Shown piece after piece: positions 18,246-26,127 of a stretch of 64,000 nucleotides of DNA. The translations under genes and the position numbers were made by a program. Numbering within the stretch: position 1 is the first letter of the stretch; the number at the start of each line of letters is the position of its first letter. The notes under the pieces are model-generated. The model was not told the DNA's origin. It saw only the letters and a list, made by a program, of their open reading frames with translations, and did not search any database. Where the stretch lies: positions 2,011,001 to 2,075,000 of the forward strand of contig NZ_LN681225.1 of assembly GCF_000953655.1 (NCBI RefSeq), given 5' to 3'. This DNA is from Legionella hackeliae. Lineage in GTDB: Bacteria; Pseudomonadota; Gammaproteobacteria; Legionellales; Legionellaceae.

Positions 18246-18785
18246 ATGTTGCTGAAAAATTATTCGCGCATTCTATTTACTATGGATAAACAAGACAATT
18301 ATTTTTTATACTTTTGCAATAAAATGACAACCGACTATTTAAAATTAACGCATCTAGATATACCTGGCCTTATTGACGCCGCGTCAAACTTGCCTTCCAT
18401 TGGCTATTTAAAGCAGAGTAATGATGGATTGGTCTATTTAGATCTTGCAAATGGCTATATACACAATCTCTACCCCTTCTTAAAAAACTACTCCTCTACA
18501 ATTGTAAAACCTGATTATTTCGGTCAAAAAACGGCTGGAGCTCATATTAGTGTGATTTATCCAGAAGAAAATACCAAGGTGGACCAACAAGAATTAGGCA
18601 GTTCTCACTACTTTGAACTTTTACATACATTTGCAGGGGATATAGGCAACAAGCGTTATTATGTCCTTACTGTCCATGCACCAACATTAATTGCATTAAG
18701 ACAAAGATATGGTCTCGGGTCACAATTAAAATTTAAAGAGCACTGGATTGATTTACATATTACTTTAGGAGTCTCCTTCTCATAA
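18246..18785 (+). CDS. 2H phosphoesterase superfamily-like protein
   Basis: About 179 residues with the pair of H-x-T/S motifs that define 2H phosphoesterases: AHISVIYPEE and, near the C-terminus, LHITLGVSF, about 71 residues apart. The family acts on 2',3'-cyclic nucleotide ends or RNA ligation products; the resemblance is strongest to the 'Swiss army knife' 2H group. The start is uncertain: ATG at 18246, an earlier in-frame TTG at 18225 and a later ATG at 18282 all lack a good ribosome site. It stands alone between the inhibitor gene and a repeat cluster. Confidence 0.65.
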   Translation: MLLKNYSRILFTMDKQDNYFLYFCNKMTTDYLKLTHLDIPGLIDAASNLPSIGYLKQSNDGLVYLDLANGYIHNLYPFLKNYSSTIVKPDYFGQKTAGAHISVIYPEENTKVDQQELGSSHYFELLHTFAGDIGNKRYYVLTVHAPTLIALRQRYGLGSQLKFKEHWIDLHITLGVSFS

Positions 18786-18836
18786 TTTTTAAGGCGTGTT
18801 TAGGCCAATGACCCTACTGTGCTCGATTCCGCATCG

Positions 18837-18870
18837 TTCTGGATGCCTCGGACAAGCCGAGGCACGTAGA
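18837..18870 (+). repeat. Dispersed palindromic repeat, copy d
   Basis: ttctggatg, stem-loop CCTCGG-acaag-CCGAGG, cacgtag. It is essentially identical to copy b at 4425-4458. Confidence 0.88.
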
Positions 18871-19037
18871 ATGGGTAACTACTTTCTAAAATCACTCCGC
18901 TATATCCTGTCTTGTCAATTCAACAGGCTTAGGCTATCCATATTCAACACAGAGTATCTTCTCCGCATTCCTTCGAGGCTCGGAGGTCGAGGCAGAGAGG
19001 TTTACGGACTCTCTCAAATAACTCCTCACCATTCTTC

Positions 19038-19066
19038 CTACGTGCCTCGACTTGTCCGAGGCGCGA
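19038..19066 (-). repeat. Dispersed palindromic repeat, copy e
   Basis: ctacgtgcctcgacttgtccgaggcgcgag; one stem base is mismatched (CCTCGA opposite CCGAGG). It lies in the first unit of the 78-bp tandem duplication. Confidence 0.8.
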
Positions 19067-19114
19067 GACACAGAGTCGTTTACGGCCCTTTCAAATAACT
19101 CCTCACCATTCTTC

Positions 19115-19145
19115 CGACATGCCTCGGCTTGTCCGAGGCATCCAG
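19115..19145 (-). repeat. Dispersed palindromic repeat, copy f
   Basis: cgacatgcctcggcttgtccgaggcatccag, with a perfect stem. It lies in the second unit of the 78-bp tandem duplication. Confidence 0.85.
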
Positions 19146-19379
19146 TTGGAGCAATCAACATTATTGTCAGCTTAAGAGATTACCTTTTCTAATTATAAAA
19201 AATACTGTATAGTTATTATTTGAATAAATAATATTTTTTTTGAACATCACTCATGCTGTTTAAACACGTCAACCTTATCACTATCATTTGTCAAATTATT
19301 ATCGGCTGAAAAGCCGACCTATATCTCACACCCTAAATTTACTAAATTTTTTTTCTTCCCTCCTAGCAATGAGGTTGTC

Positions 19380-20651
19380 ATGTTTAAGTCAAAGTCAAAA
19401 TTTTTGCCTTTTTTTATGTGGTTCTTTCCCCTATCTTTTTTCACTTACCAATTTATTTTACGGCTTTGGCCGGGATTAATGATGCATCAAATTATGGAAC
19501 AGTTTTCCATTGATGCTAGTCGTTTCGGAGTTCTTGCAGCGCTTTATTATTATGGCTATTCCGGAATGCAAATTCCTGTTGCCATCATGCTGGAGCGCTT
19601 TAAGGTTCGCTATGTGGTGTTTGCATTTTCTCTGCTATGTGGACTTGCAACCCTTTTATTTAGTTATACCAATAATTGGTATTTAGCTGGCTTAAGCCGC
19701 TTTTTGGTGGGCGCAGGTTCGGCGGTAGGCTTTCTTGCGGTTTCCAAAGTCATTTCTCAGTGGTTTCCCAAATCTAAATACGCCAAAATGGTTGGATTCT
19801 CTTTTACTCTAGGACTTCTAGGAGCTATCTATGGCGGAAAGCCGGTCAGCTTATTGGTTGCAAATTATCCTTGGCAAAACGTAGCGCTCATCTTGGCACT
19901 TATCGCCATGCTTTTGGGTGTAGGAAGTTATTACTTTTTACGCTCGCCGCAACAAAACAATACAAAAACGGATGAACCAACAACAAGCTTTAAAGCCTCT
20001 TATTTCCGCACTCTTTTAAGTTCGCCCACGATATGGATATTAGCTGTTGCGAATCTTTTAATGGTGGGATCACTTGAAGGATTTGCTGATGTGTGGGGAG
20101 TTTCCTATTTAACCACCGCTTTTGAGTTAGATAAAAGCAATGCTGCACAATTAGTTAGCTTTATCTTTGTAGGAATGTTATTTGGTGGGCCTTTGCTTGC
20201 CTTTCTCAGTAAGTATTTAGGCAACTATACGGTGATTGCTTTTTGCGGGGTAGGTATGGCTTTCGTTTTTAAGTTATTATTATCAACTACAACGTACAAC
20301 TGGTATTGGCTTGCTGCTCTATTTTTCTTAATTGGCTTAATGTGTTGTTATCAGGTCATTGTTTTTGCTGCCGGTTCGGACTTGGTGGAAACCAAATTAC
20401 TTGGGGTAACGATTGCATTCCTCAACTGCATCAACATGCTCGGCGGTTCATTTTTTCATACCTTAATTGGTAAAGCTATGGATGCGACCTGGGGTGGAGC
20501 TCTCAGTGAAGAGGGGCTGCGCATCTATGCACTGGAGTCTTATAAAACTGCTCTGCTCCTAATTCCTGGATGTGCTGTAGTTGGCTCTTGCCTTGTGGGT
20601 TTGATAGGTTTTAATTTACACCGTCGTCAAGCGCATAGTTTACAGGCATAG
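19380..20651 (+). CDS. Major facilitator superfamily transporter
   Basis: A 423-residue inner-membrane transporter with about 12 hydrophobic segments and a central hydrophilic loop (SPQQNNTKTDEPTTSF, about 202-217). Typical MFS features are the loop after TM2 (PVAIMLERFKVRY, about 73-85) and SRFLVGAGSAVGFLAVSKV in TM4. The ATG follows GAGG (atgaggttgtc). Legionella carries many MFS nutrient carriers of this size, including the Pht group; the substrate here cannot be told. It is flanked on the right by a bidirectional terminator. Confidence 0.88.
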   Translation: MFKSKSKFLPFFMWFFPLSFFTYQFILRLWPGLMMHQIMEQFSIDASRFGVLAALYYYGYSGMQIPVAIMLERFKVRYVVFAFSLLCGLATLLFSYTNNWYLAGLSRFLVGAGSAVGFLAVSKVISQWFPKSKYAKMVGFSFTLGLLGAIYGGKPVSLLVANYPWQNVALILALIAMLLGVGSYYFLRSPQQNNTKTDEPTTSFKASYFRTLLSSPTIWILAVANLLMVGSLEGFADVWGVSYLTTAFELDKSNAAQLVSFIFVGMLFGGPLLAFLSKYLGNYTVIAFCGVGMAFVFKLLLSTTTYNWYWLAALFFLIGLMCCYQVIVFAAGSDLVETKLLGVTIAFLNCINMLGGSFFHTLIGKAMDATWGGALSEEGLRIYALESYKTALLLIPGCAVVGSCLVGLIGFNLHRRQAHSLQA

Positions 20652-20661
20652 TTATTCATTG

Positions 20662-20703
20662 CCTTCTTTTTAGGCACTTACTTAAGTCAACCTAAAAAGA
20701 AGG
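20662..20703. terminator. Bidirectional terminator
   Basis: A perfect 13-bp inverted repeat, CCTTCTTTTTAGG / CCTAAAAAGAAGG, with a 16-base spacer, between the convergent MFS gene and the membrane-protein gene. Confidence 0.8.
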
Positions 20704-21561
20704 TCAGTCTAATAAAACCGCGGAATTCAATTTATTTTCTTTGCGAGGTAAGCAATAAAGTAAAAGAGGAATTTCTAAATACGCATGAAACATAGCTATT
20801 AAGCTATAGAATTTCTTACTCTCCTGAAAGTTACACAAAAAAATTAAACCCATTATTAAAAATACCCCAATAACAACCCCCGGGAGTTTAATTGGAGTCT
20901 TACAAAACGAAGGTAATATCTTTATTACATAATGATAATGAATAAGCTGCAGATAAACTGCTGTGGCGAAACAAGCGAACATGAATGCATTAATATGCTC
21001 TGTTACTAAATAATGAGATAAGTAAAGATTAACCTTAGATAATGAATAAAACCCAGGATCAATTGCTAAAAATAGCGACATAAAGAAAACAATAAGCGGA
21101 CATATGATAAAAACTATCCAGGCTTTATGAGCTGCATTTTCAGCAACTAAAAAGCCCCAGGGTGTTAAATTATGTAAAAAAGCAAGGCACATAAAAAGAA
21201 TAACTGGATTAACAATAATACCTACCATAAATAATAAAAGAATAAGAACAGTTAGAAATGTGGTCTTAAAATAACAAGCAATTGTCATCAAAATTAAGAT
21301 AAATGAGAACTCTATTATCAATAGCAATGAGTAAGGAATAGACAAAAAGATTGCTATAGTTTTTATCATTAATAAAAGTAATAATGCCCCCACGACCAGT
21401 ATAATAAATGCTCGAGGTAGTTTATGAGCAAGATGCTTATAAATGTAAGATAACTCATAAAATATATGAGTAACACCAAAAAAGCTTAGTGAAAGCAAAT
21501 AGGAACTTAAAGGGAAAATGGACGCCAACAACATGTATAAAATTACAATCAATGGAATCAT
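20704..21561 (-). CDS. Polytopic membrane protein with conserved-looking histidines
   Basis: I do not recognise the family with confidence. The 285 residues form about eight hydrophobic helices. Several histidines sit at or in helices: FGVTHIFYELSY (about 28-39), FLHNLTPWGF (about 127-136), LIHYHYVIKI (about 207-216) and AMFHAYLEIPLL (about 259-270). That pattern is reminiscent of metal-binding membrane oxygenases such as Brp/Blh, but this is only a resemblance. GAAGG lies six bases before the ATG. The first 44 bp overlap the divergent gene at 21518. Confidence 0.6.
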   Translation of the reverse strand: MIPLIVILYMLLASIFPLSSYLLSLSFFGVTHIFYELSYIYKHLAHKLPRAFIILVVGALLLLLMIKTIAIFLSIPYSLLLIIEFSFILILMTIACYFKTTFLTVLILLLFMVGIIVNPVILFMCLAFLHNLTPWGFLVAENAAHKAWIVFIICPLIVFFMSLFLAIDPGFYSLSKVNLYLSHYLVTEHINAFMFACFATAVYLQLIHYHYVIKILPSFCKTPIKLPGVVIGVFLIMGLIFLCNFQESKKFYSLIAMFHAYLEIPLLLYCLPRKENKLNSAVLLD

Positions 21562-21940
21562 ATTTTACCTTCATAGCAATCTGAATATATTCCTGACATT
21601 AGGAATCACTATCGTTTCCGAGCTTATTACTTTTTTTATTTTTTTGAAAAAAGGACTTCCTAAAGAGCATAGTACAAATTGGGTATGGTTTATTATTGGT
21701 ATGAATCTCATAACCGTACCGTTAGCCCAAATATTCTACTCCCATATACCAATTAACCCCCTTGCCATTGATTGGTATCTTACAGAAATATTAGTTATTT
21801 TAACGGAAGCGCTCTTAATGTATGGCATTATGCGAGCCACTTTCAAAAATGCCTTGTTTTATTCTATTTTATTAAACATGTCATCTATTCTGGGAGGAGC
21901 AATATTGTGCTGGCTAAATTTATTACCCTGGTGTGTTTAG
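21518..21940 (+). CDS. Small polytopic membrane protein, unknown
   Basis: A 140-residue protein with about four hydrophobic helices (FLTLGITIVSELITFFIF, WFIIGMNLITVPLAQIF, YLTEILVILTEALLMYGI, FYSILLNMSSILGGAIL). The ATG at 21518 follows AAAGGG closely and lies inside the divergent gene's first 44 bp; a later in-frame start cannot be excluded. Its last 34 bp overlap the start of the next gene, implying translational coupling. I do not recognise the family. Confidence 0.62.
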   Translation: MDANNMYKITINGIIFYLHSNLNIFLTLGITIVSELITFFIFLKKGLPKEHSTNWVWFIIGMNLITVPLAQIFYSHIPINPLAIDWYLTEILVILTEALLMYGIMRATFKNALFYSILLNMSSILGGAILCWLNLLPWCV

Positions 21941-22101
21941 CAAGTTATTCTTTATCAAGTTATGCAGACCTCATTATTCCGGAGAAAAGAAAAGTGCTTC
22001 TGGATCATTTCTCTTTAGGCGAAGTACTGACATTTTCACTGGTTTTAGTAGGAGTGATTATCCTTCTCATAATATGGTACGTTATGAGGAAAAATAAATG
22101 A
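21907..22101 (+). CDS. Small signal-anchored protein, GTG start
   Basis: This 64-residue gene is best read from GTG at 21907, preceded by GGGAGGA eight bases upstream and lying inside the end of the previous gene. It encodes a signal peptide (MLAKFITLVCLASYSLSSYA), a short exported stretch (DLIIPEKRKVLLDHFSLGE) and a C-terminal membrane helix (VLTFSLVLVGVIILLIIWYV) ending in RKNK. The product would span the inner membrane with a 20-residue periplasmic segment. It probably works with the overlapping upstream membrane protein. Confidence 0.65.
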   Translation: MLAKFITLVCLASYSLSSYADLIIPEKRKVLLDHFSLGEVLTFSLVLVGVIILLIIWYVMRKNK

Positions 22102-22102
22102 T

Positions 22103-22129
22103 GATGGATTTCTATCCCTGAAATCCATC
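22103..22129. terminator. Hairpin between convergent genes
   Basis: A perfect 10-bp inverted repeat GATGGATTTC / GAAATCCATC with a 7-base loop, placed between the small membrane gene and phzF. The T tract is weak on both strands. Confidence 0.55.
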
Positions 22130-22137
22130 TTCGCATT

Positions 22138-22938
22138 TCACTCATAAACATTAGGTAATGAAATTTCTCCTTCGAGATATAAACGACACTCACCCTTTAG
22201 TAAAACTCTACCATTGTTAACTTCACAGAGTAGTTCTCCCTGACGTCTCAAGCCTTGTAAGGCATAAATTTTTTTCTTCCCTAACCGCTCGCTCCAATAT
22301 GGAGCAATCACACAATGCGCTGAACCTGTGACAGGATCTTCAGGAACATCACATCCTGGATAAAAGCATCGAGAATAAACATCATATTTTGTCGAAGGTG
22401 CCGATAAAATTACCCCTCTAGTTTGTAAACGGCTAATGGCATTTAAATCCAATTGTGCATTTTTAACGTCCGCTTCATCATCAAAAATCAATAATAAATC
22501 AAATGTACTTTCATAAACTTTTTTAGGAACTACATTCATTGCTGCCAATAAAGCTGATGAAGGTGTAATCTCAGTGTAAGGAAGAGCCGGAAAATCTAAT
22601 TGCAGGGCATTACCCAACCTATTAACTCGTAACTCCCCACTTAAACTTTGAAAACTTAAACTATCACCTGGGTAGCCAAGTTTTTCAAAAATCACATAAG
22701 CACTCGCTAAGGTTGCATGTCCACATAAGGCTACTTCTGAATTAGGTGTAAACCAGCGAATATGAAAATGATGCCCTTCTTTTATAATAAACGCAGTTTC
22801 AGATAAATTATTTTCACTTGCGATAGATTGCATTAACTCATCGCTTAACCATTCTTCTAAAGGGCAAACTGCCGCCGGGTTACCACCAAACAATTTGGCA
22901 GTAAACGCATCCACCTGGAACATGGATTGTTTTGTCAT
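22138..22938 (-). CDS. PhzF-family isomerase/epimerase-like protein
   Basis: A cytoplasmic two-lobe protein related to PhzF of phenazine synthesis and to diaminopimelate epimerase; most genomic members are not tied to phenazines. The 266 residues open FQVDAFTAKLFGGNPAAVC, the conserved Glu lies in NNLSETAFI (about 46), and GHATLASAYVIF (about 73) and PVTGSAHCVIAPYW (about 215) complete the active-site set. It is divergent from a marR gene, and a palindrome between them suggests control by that regulator. No phenazine genes are nearby. Confidence 0.92.
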   Translation of the reverse strand: MTKQSMFQVDAFTAKLFGGNPAAVCPLEEWLSDELMQSIASENNLSETAFIIKEGHHFHIRWFTPNSEVALCGHATLASAYVIFEKLGYPGDSLSFQSLSGELRVNRLGNALQLDFPALPYTEITPSSALLAAMNVVPKKVYESTFDLLLIFDDEADVKNAQLDLNAISRLQTRGVILSAPSTKYDVYSRCFYPGCDVPEDPVTGSAHCVIAPYWSERLGKKKIYALQGLRRQGELLCEVNNGRVLLKGECRLYLEGEISLPNVYE

Positions 22939-22975
22939 AATTTACTCCTTAACATCGAATTGATTGCTTACTATA

Positions 22976-23006
22976 ACATAGTATGCTATATATTAGCAAA
23001 TTATGT
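22976..23006. promoter_or_regulatory. Probable MarR operator between phzF and marR
   Basis: Two 13-bp arms (ACATAGTATGCTA at 22976-22988 and TAGCAAATTATGT at 22994-23006) are inverted repeats matching at 11 of 13 positions, around a 5-bp TATAT centre. The element lies in the 83-bp gap between divergent phzF and marR. Size and symmetry fit a MarR-dimer site. Confidence 0.7.
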
Positions 23007-23021
23007 AATTAGAGATAAAAC

Positions 23022-23441
23022 ATGTTAACCTCAAGTTTACTAAAAAAAGCCAATCGCCTACTTATCAAAAAGGCCAATGAATTATTAAAACCTTATAATA
23101 TTACTCATGCTTATACCTCCTTTTTATTAGAACTTTTTAAACAAAATGGGCTTACTCAAGCACAAATGTGTAAACAGATTGGAATCGAACAACCAACTGC
23201 GGTCAGGACACTTGATCGAATGGAACGTGATGGTTTTATTTATAGAAAAGCTTCAGAAACTGACAGGCGTGTTTTTTTGGTTCATCTAACCGAAAAAGCA
23301 CTTGATGCTAAAAAAGATATGGACAATTGTGCCGCCAATCTGAACAAAGTTGCTTTAGCTGGGTTTAGCAAAGAAGAAAAAGAACAATTTAATCAGTTTA
23401 TTAAACGGGTCAATGCTAATTTAGAAAAATTAAAAGAATAG
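23022..23441 (+). CDS. MarR-family transcriptional regulator
   Basis: A 139-residue winged-helix regulator. The DNA-recognition region is GLTQAQMCKQIGIEQPTAVRTLDRM (read as LTQAQMCKQIGIEQ then PTAVRTLDRMERDG, about 44-70), and the wing is YRKASETDRRVFLVHLTEKA (about 75-95). N- and C-terminal helices form the dimer interface. Such proteins usually repress their own and a divergent gene and release DNA on binding a small phenolic or oxidant. The palindrome upstream and divergent phzF fit that model. The MDR oxidoreductase gene follows 154 bp downstream and may share its control. Confidence 0.92.
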   Translation: MLTSSLLKKANRLLIKKANELLKPYNITHAYTSFLLELFKQNGLTQAQMCKQIGIEQPTAVRTLDRMERDGFIYRKASETDRRVFLVHLTEKALDAKKDMDNCAANLNKVALAGFSKEEKEQFNQFIKRVNANLEKLKE

Positions 23442-23595
23442 ATAATTGTTGGGCCTTAGGTCTAACCTACGCTTCAGCCTACAATCCACAATAATCCCAA
23501 TACCCTTTTTGCGCGTAGTGCAAAGCAATCCAGTGCAGAACCTTGATAGATGGTATAAAATGATTTACCAAAATCGCATCACTTAAGGAAAAGAT

Positions 23596-24603
23596 ATGAA
23601 GGCTATAGGATACAACAAATCACTGCCTATTGAAGATCCTAATTCATTAATGGATATTGAACTCCCAACCCCCACTGCCACAGGGCGAGATTTGTTGGTT
23701 GAAGTAAAAGCCATTGCAGTAAATCCGGTAGATTACAAAGTCAGACAAAGAGAAGAAGCACAACCCGGTGCATACCGTGTGCTCGGTTGGGATGCTGCTG
23801 GAGTTGTTAAAGCTGTTGGTGAGCAAGTAACCTCGTTTAAACCAGGTGATGAAGTATGGTATGCAGGGGACATAACGCGCGCGGGTTGCAATAGTGAGTT
23901 TCATTTGGTTGATGAGCGCATTGTTGGATTAAAACCTAAAAGTTTATCCTTTGAAAAAGCAGCAGCGTTACCGCTGACTTCACTGACAGCCTGGGAGTTA
24001 CTTTTTGACCGTCTTTGCATCACTGCAAGTGAAAAATCCAGTCTTTTAATCACGGGGGCAGCTGGAGGCGTTGGCTCTATTTTAGTTCAATTAGCCCGTC
24101 AGCTTACCTCGTTAACCATTATCGGTACTGCCTCACGGGAAGAATCCAAACAATGGATATTAAATCAAGGGGCTCACTATGCCATTGACCATAGTAAACC
24201 CATGCATGAGCAATTGGTGCATCTTGGAATACATGAAGTAGATTATGTTATCAGCCTGACACATACCGATGACCACGTAGAAGAGTTGATCAAATGCTTA
24301 AAACCTCAATCCAAATTTGCATTAATCGATGATCCTGAATATTTAAATATTCGCCTCTTTAAATTAAAGAGTATTTCCATTCATTGGGAAATGATGTACA
24401 CCCGTTCAATGTTTAAAACTCCAGATATGATTAAACAACATAATATACTGAATGAAATTGCGCATCTGGTTGATAAGGAAATCATTAAAACAACATTTAA
24501 TGAAAATTTTGGCACCATTAATGCACATAATTTGCGCAAAGCGCATCAACTGCTTGAAAGCCATCAGTCAAGAGGCAAAATAGTATTATCTGGTTTTGCC
24601 TAA
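23596..24603 (+). CDS. Zinc-type alcohol dehydrogenase-like oxidoreductase (MDR, quinone-reductase type)
   Basis: A 335-residue NAD(P)H-dependent medium-chain reductase. The N-terminal GroES-like domain includes VNPVDYKVRQ and GWDAAGVV; the cofactor-binding motif is TGAAGGVGSILVQLARQL (about 155-172). There is no structural-zinc cysteine cluster, which fits the zinc-independent quinone-oxidoreductase branch. AAGGAAAAG precedes the ATG. It lies downstream of marR and ends at a clear terminator. The substrate is unknown; detoxification of electrophiles is a reasonable guess. Confidence 0.9.
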   Translation: MKAIGYNKSLPIEDPNSLMDIELPTPTATGRDLLVEVKAIAVNPVDYKVRQREEAQPGAYRVLGWDAAGVVKAVGEQVTSFKPGDEVWYAGDITRAGCNSEFHLVDERIVGLKPKSLSFEKAAALPLTSLTAWELLFDRLCITASEKSSLLITGAAGGVGSILVQLARQLTSLTIIGTASREESKQWILNQGAHYAIDHSKPMHEQLVHLGIHEVDYVISLTHTDDHVEELIKCLKPQSKFALIDDPEYLNIRLFKLKSISIHWEMMYTRSMFKTPDMIKQHNILNEIAHLVDKEIIKTTFNENFGTINAHNLRKAHQLLESHQSRGKIVLSGFA

Positions 24604-24618
24604 CGAAGACTTCAGCTC

Positions 24619-24647
24619 AAATCCCGGTGCCTGTACCGGGATTTATC
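24619..24647 (+). terminator. Terminator after the MDR reductase gene
   Basis: Perfect 10-bp stem AAATCCCGGT / ACCGGGATTT with a 6-base loop, 16 bp past the stop codon, then 'at'. Confidence 0.8.
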
Positions 24648-24689
24648 AATGCAATATTAGCTACGAATGATTCTTTCCAAAAACGGTAA

Positions 24690-25448
24690 TTAGACTGTGG
24701 AAGAAGTTAATTGCCTCTCGTTTTCAGACCTGTATTCCGTAGTATTTTCCGCATAGTGACTAAGTTCCTCTAACAATGCAGTACTGGTTTTTTCTTTAAT
24801 ACCAAATAATCTGAGGATATAATTTAAAATGTCCTGGCCTCTATTGATAGAGTCATACCTGGTGTAACCATTTTGAACCTGCTCATGATAAAAGTCTTCA
24901 AACACAGCTTGAATTCCTTCTATCGATTTTTGGGCATTTAGAGCATTAATTAGCTCATTTAAAACGTCGTAATCCTTCTTGAAATGAAGTAAACCAAAAA
25001 AATGGTTGTTCCTGCCATTTTTGAGGAAATCTCTATAGGCTAACAGTTGTTTAAAAACCTGGCTCCTAAAAAAGATTTGCGCAGCAGGAGTTAGCTTATC
25101 CTCCGGATCGTAAACGACACGCTTTGGAGCAGGAATATTTATATTAAGAAAATGATTAACTCCTGCTTGCAGCGATACAATATATGGCGTTAAAAATGCC
25201 TGTTCTCTTGTTCTATCGCTACCCACATCCTCCTTAAGCCAGCCAGCCGCTAAAAAGATTGCTTGAGCGTATTTTTCGAAATTTTGTTTGGTAGGCTGAG
25301 CAGAGAGTTCTTGTTGAGCTTCTACCACATAAGCCGCATTACCTTCCCATGTGTCTGCTGGGAATCTAGCTGCAACCCCGGTTCGCTCACAGGCTGCTTG
25401 AACATCCCTGGCATATTTTTTAATCTCTCCCATATTCACATACCGCAT
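24690..25448 (-). CDS. Orphan protein, possible effector
   Basis: I do not recognise a domain. The 252-residue product is soluble and mostly helical, without signal peptide or membrane helix. GGAGGG lies seven to eight bases before the ATG, so the gene is probably expressed. The last 25 residues are Glu- and Ser/Thr-rich (EELSHYAENTTEYRSENE, then RQLTSSTV), the kind of tail seen in Dot/Icm substrates with an E-block. It follows a second orphan gene by 40 bp and may form an operon with it. Effector status is inference only. Confidence 0.6.
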   Translation of the reverse strand: MRYVNMGEIKKYARDVQAACERTGVAARFPADTWEGNAAYVVEAQQELSAQPTKQNFEKYAQAIFLAAGWLKEDVGSDRTREQAFLTPYIVSLQAGVNHFLNINIPAPKRVVYDPEDKLTPAAQIFFRSQVFKQLLAYRDFLKNGRNNHFFGLLHFKKDYDVLNELINALNAQKSIEGIQAVFEDFYHEQVQNGYTRYDSINRGQDILNYILRLFGIKEKTSTALLEELSHYAENTTEYRSENERQLTSSTV

Positions 25449-25488
25449 AATAAGCCCTCCATGCTAAATTAATGCAATTTTACAGAAA

Positions 25489-25884
25489 TTAGAGTAAGAT
25501 TGGGATATAGCAAGATTCCTTATTTTCAAAATTAGCGATCATTTCTGCTAGTTGCGCATAAACTGCGTGTGTATTATCAGTTCTTTTCCAACTGTTCCCT
25601 TTATTTTCGCCCTCATAACCTCTCTCTTGCAAAATTTTTTTAATACCAGAAATTTTTTGCGTGTCAGAGAAAGTTCCATTAAGAAATCTATTGATGGCAT
25701 TAATCCCTCTAGGACCTTGGGACTCTTCTCGACTTAATCTGTCAAATTCTAAAGCATGGCTAGAATTCTGAAAAAAAACAAGGTTTCTTCCGAAATCCCG
25801 TAACCAATTTAAACGGACTTCTTTAGTCCAATCGTAAGACTTGATGACTTTCCCGATTTCAGCCAGTAGTTCATTGGCACTCAT
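25489..25884 (-). CDS. Small orphan protein upstream of the possible effector
   Basis: A 131-residue soluble protein without signal peptide or recognised domain. AGGGAG stands seven bases before the ATG. Visible features are a basic Trp-rich segment (YDWTKEVRLNWLRDFGRN, about 17-34) and a segment RFLNGTFSDTQKISGIKKIL (about 66-85) that looks like a small helical bundle. It lies 40 bp upstream of the next orphan gene on the same strand, so they probably form a two-gene unit. No function can be given. Confidence 0.55.
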   Translation of the reverse strand: MSANELLAEIGKVIKSYDWTKEVRLNWLRDFGRNLVFFQNSSHALEFDRLSREESQGPRGINAINRFLNGTFSDTQKISGIKKILQERGYEGENKGNSWKRTDNTHAVYAQLAEMIANFENKESCYIPILL

Positions 25885-26050
25885 ACTTTCTCCCTGAGGA
25901 TCATTTGTCCAATAACAACAATTACATATCCATCTCTTGATTTCAATTTTATCTTTATAACAGTAAATATATTGGTCGCGTCAATGCAATTCACAATGAC
26001 CATTTTAGAAGTAATACTGCACAATTGCGAGGCACAATAGGAAAGGCAGG

Positions 26051-26121
26051 TAAAAAAAATCCACCCGAGGGTGGAAAGGTTCAATGTAGATCCCCTCTCG
26101 TGAGATCCTCATTCAACCTAC
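26051..26121 (-). ncRNA. Candidate small RNA of about 71 nt
   Basis: An orphan Rho-independent terminator (TCCACCC-ga-GGGTGGA, then eight Ts on the minus strand, 26075 down to 26052) has a near-perfect sigma-70 promoter 53 bp upstream and no gene between. The predicted transcript can fold GGUUGAAUG with CAUUGAACC (8 of 9 pairs) around an inner CUC-ACGA-GAG hairpin, followed by the terminator hairpin. Two GGA motifs (AUGAGGAUC, GAGGGGAUC) lie in the upper part, where CsrA-type proteins bind. There is no start codon with a ribosome site inside. Both ends are predicted, not measured. Confidence 0.72.
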
Positions 26122-26127
26122 ACTTAA

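Larger units (their letters stand above)
18786..19379. repeat. Intergenic repeat cluster before the MFS gene
   Basis: No credible gene. Three dispersed palindromic elements lie at 18837-18870, 19038-19066 and 19115-19145. The last two sit inside a 78-bp imperfect tandem duplication (units beginning gtttacgg at 19000 and 19078). A short open frame across the cluster consists only of repeat sequence. At 19302-19317 a 6-bp stem TCGGCT/AGCCGA closes a GAAA tetraloop about 60 bp before the MFS start. Confidence 0.8.

Noticed and set aside
18796-19098. Open frame of about 100 codons in the intergenic repeat cluster
   Set aside because: It consists of palindromic and tandem repeat sequence, has no ribosome site and no protein-like composition.
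20704-21561. Naming the His-bearing membrane protein as a Brp/Blh carotenoid dioxygenase
   Set aside because: Only the general placement of His in helices is similar; the diagnostic motifs are not clearly present and no carotenoid genes are nearby.
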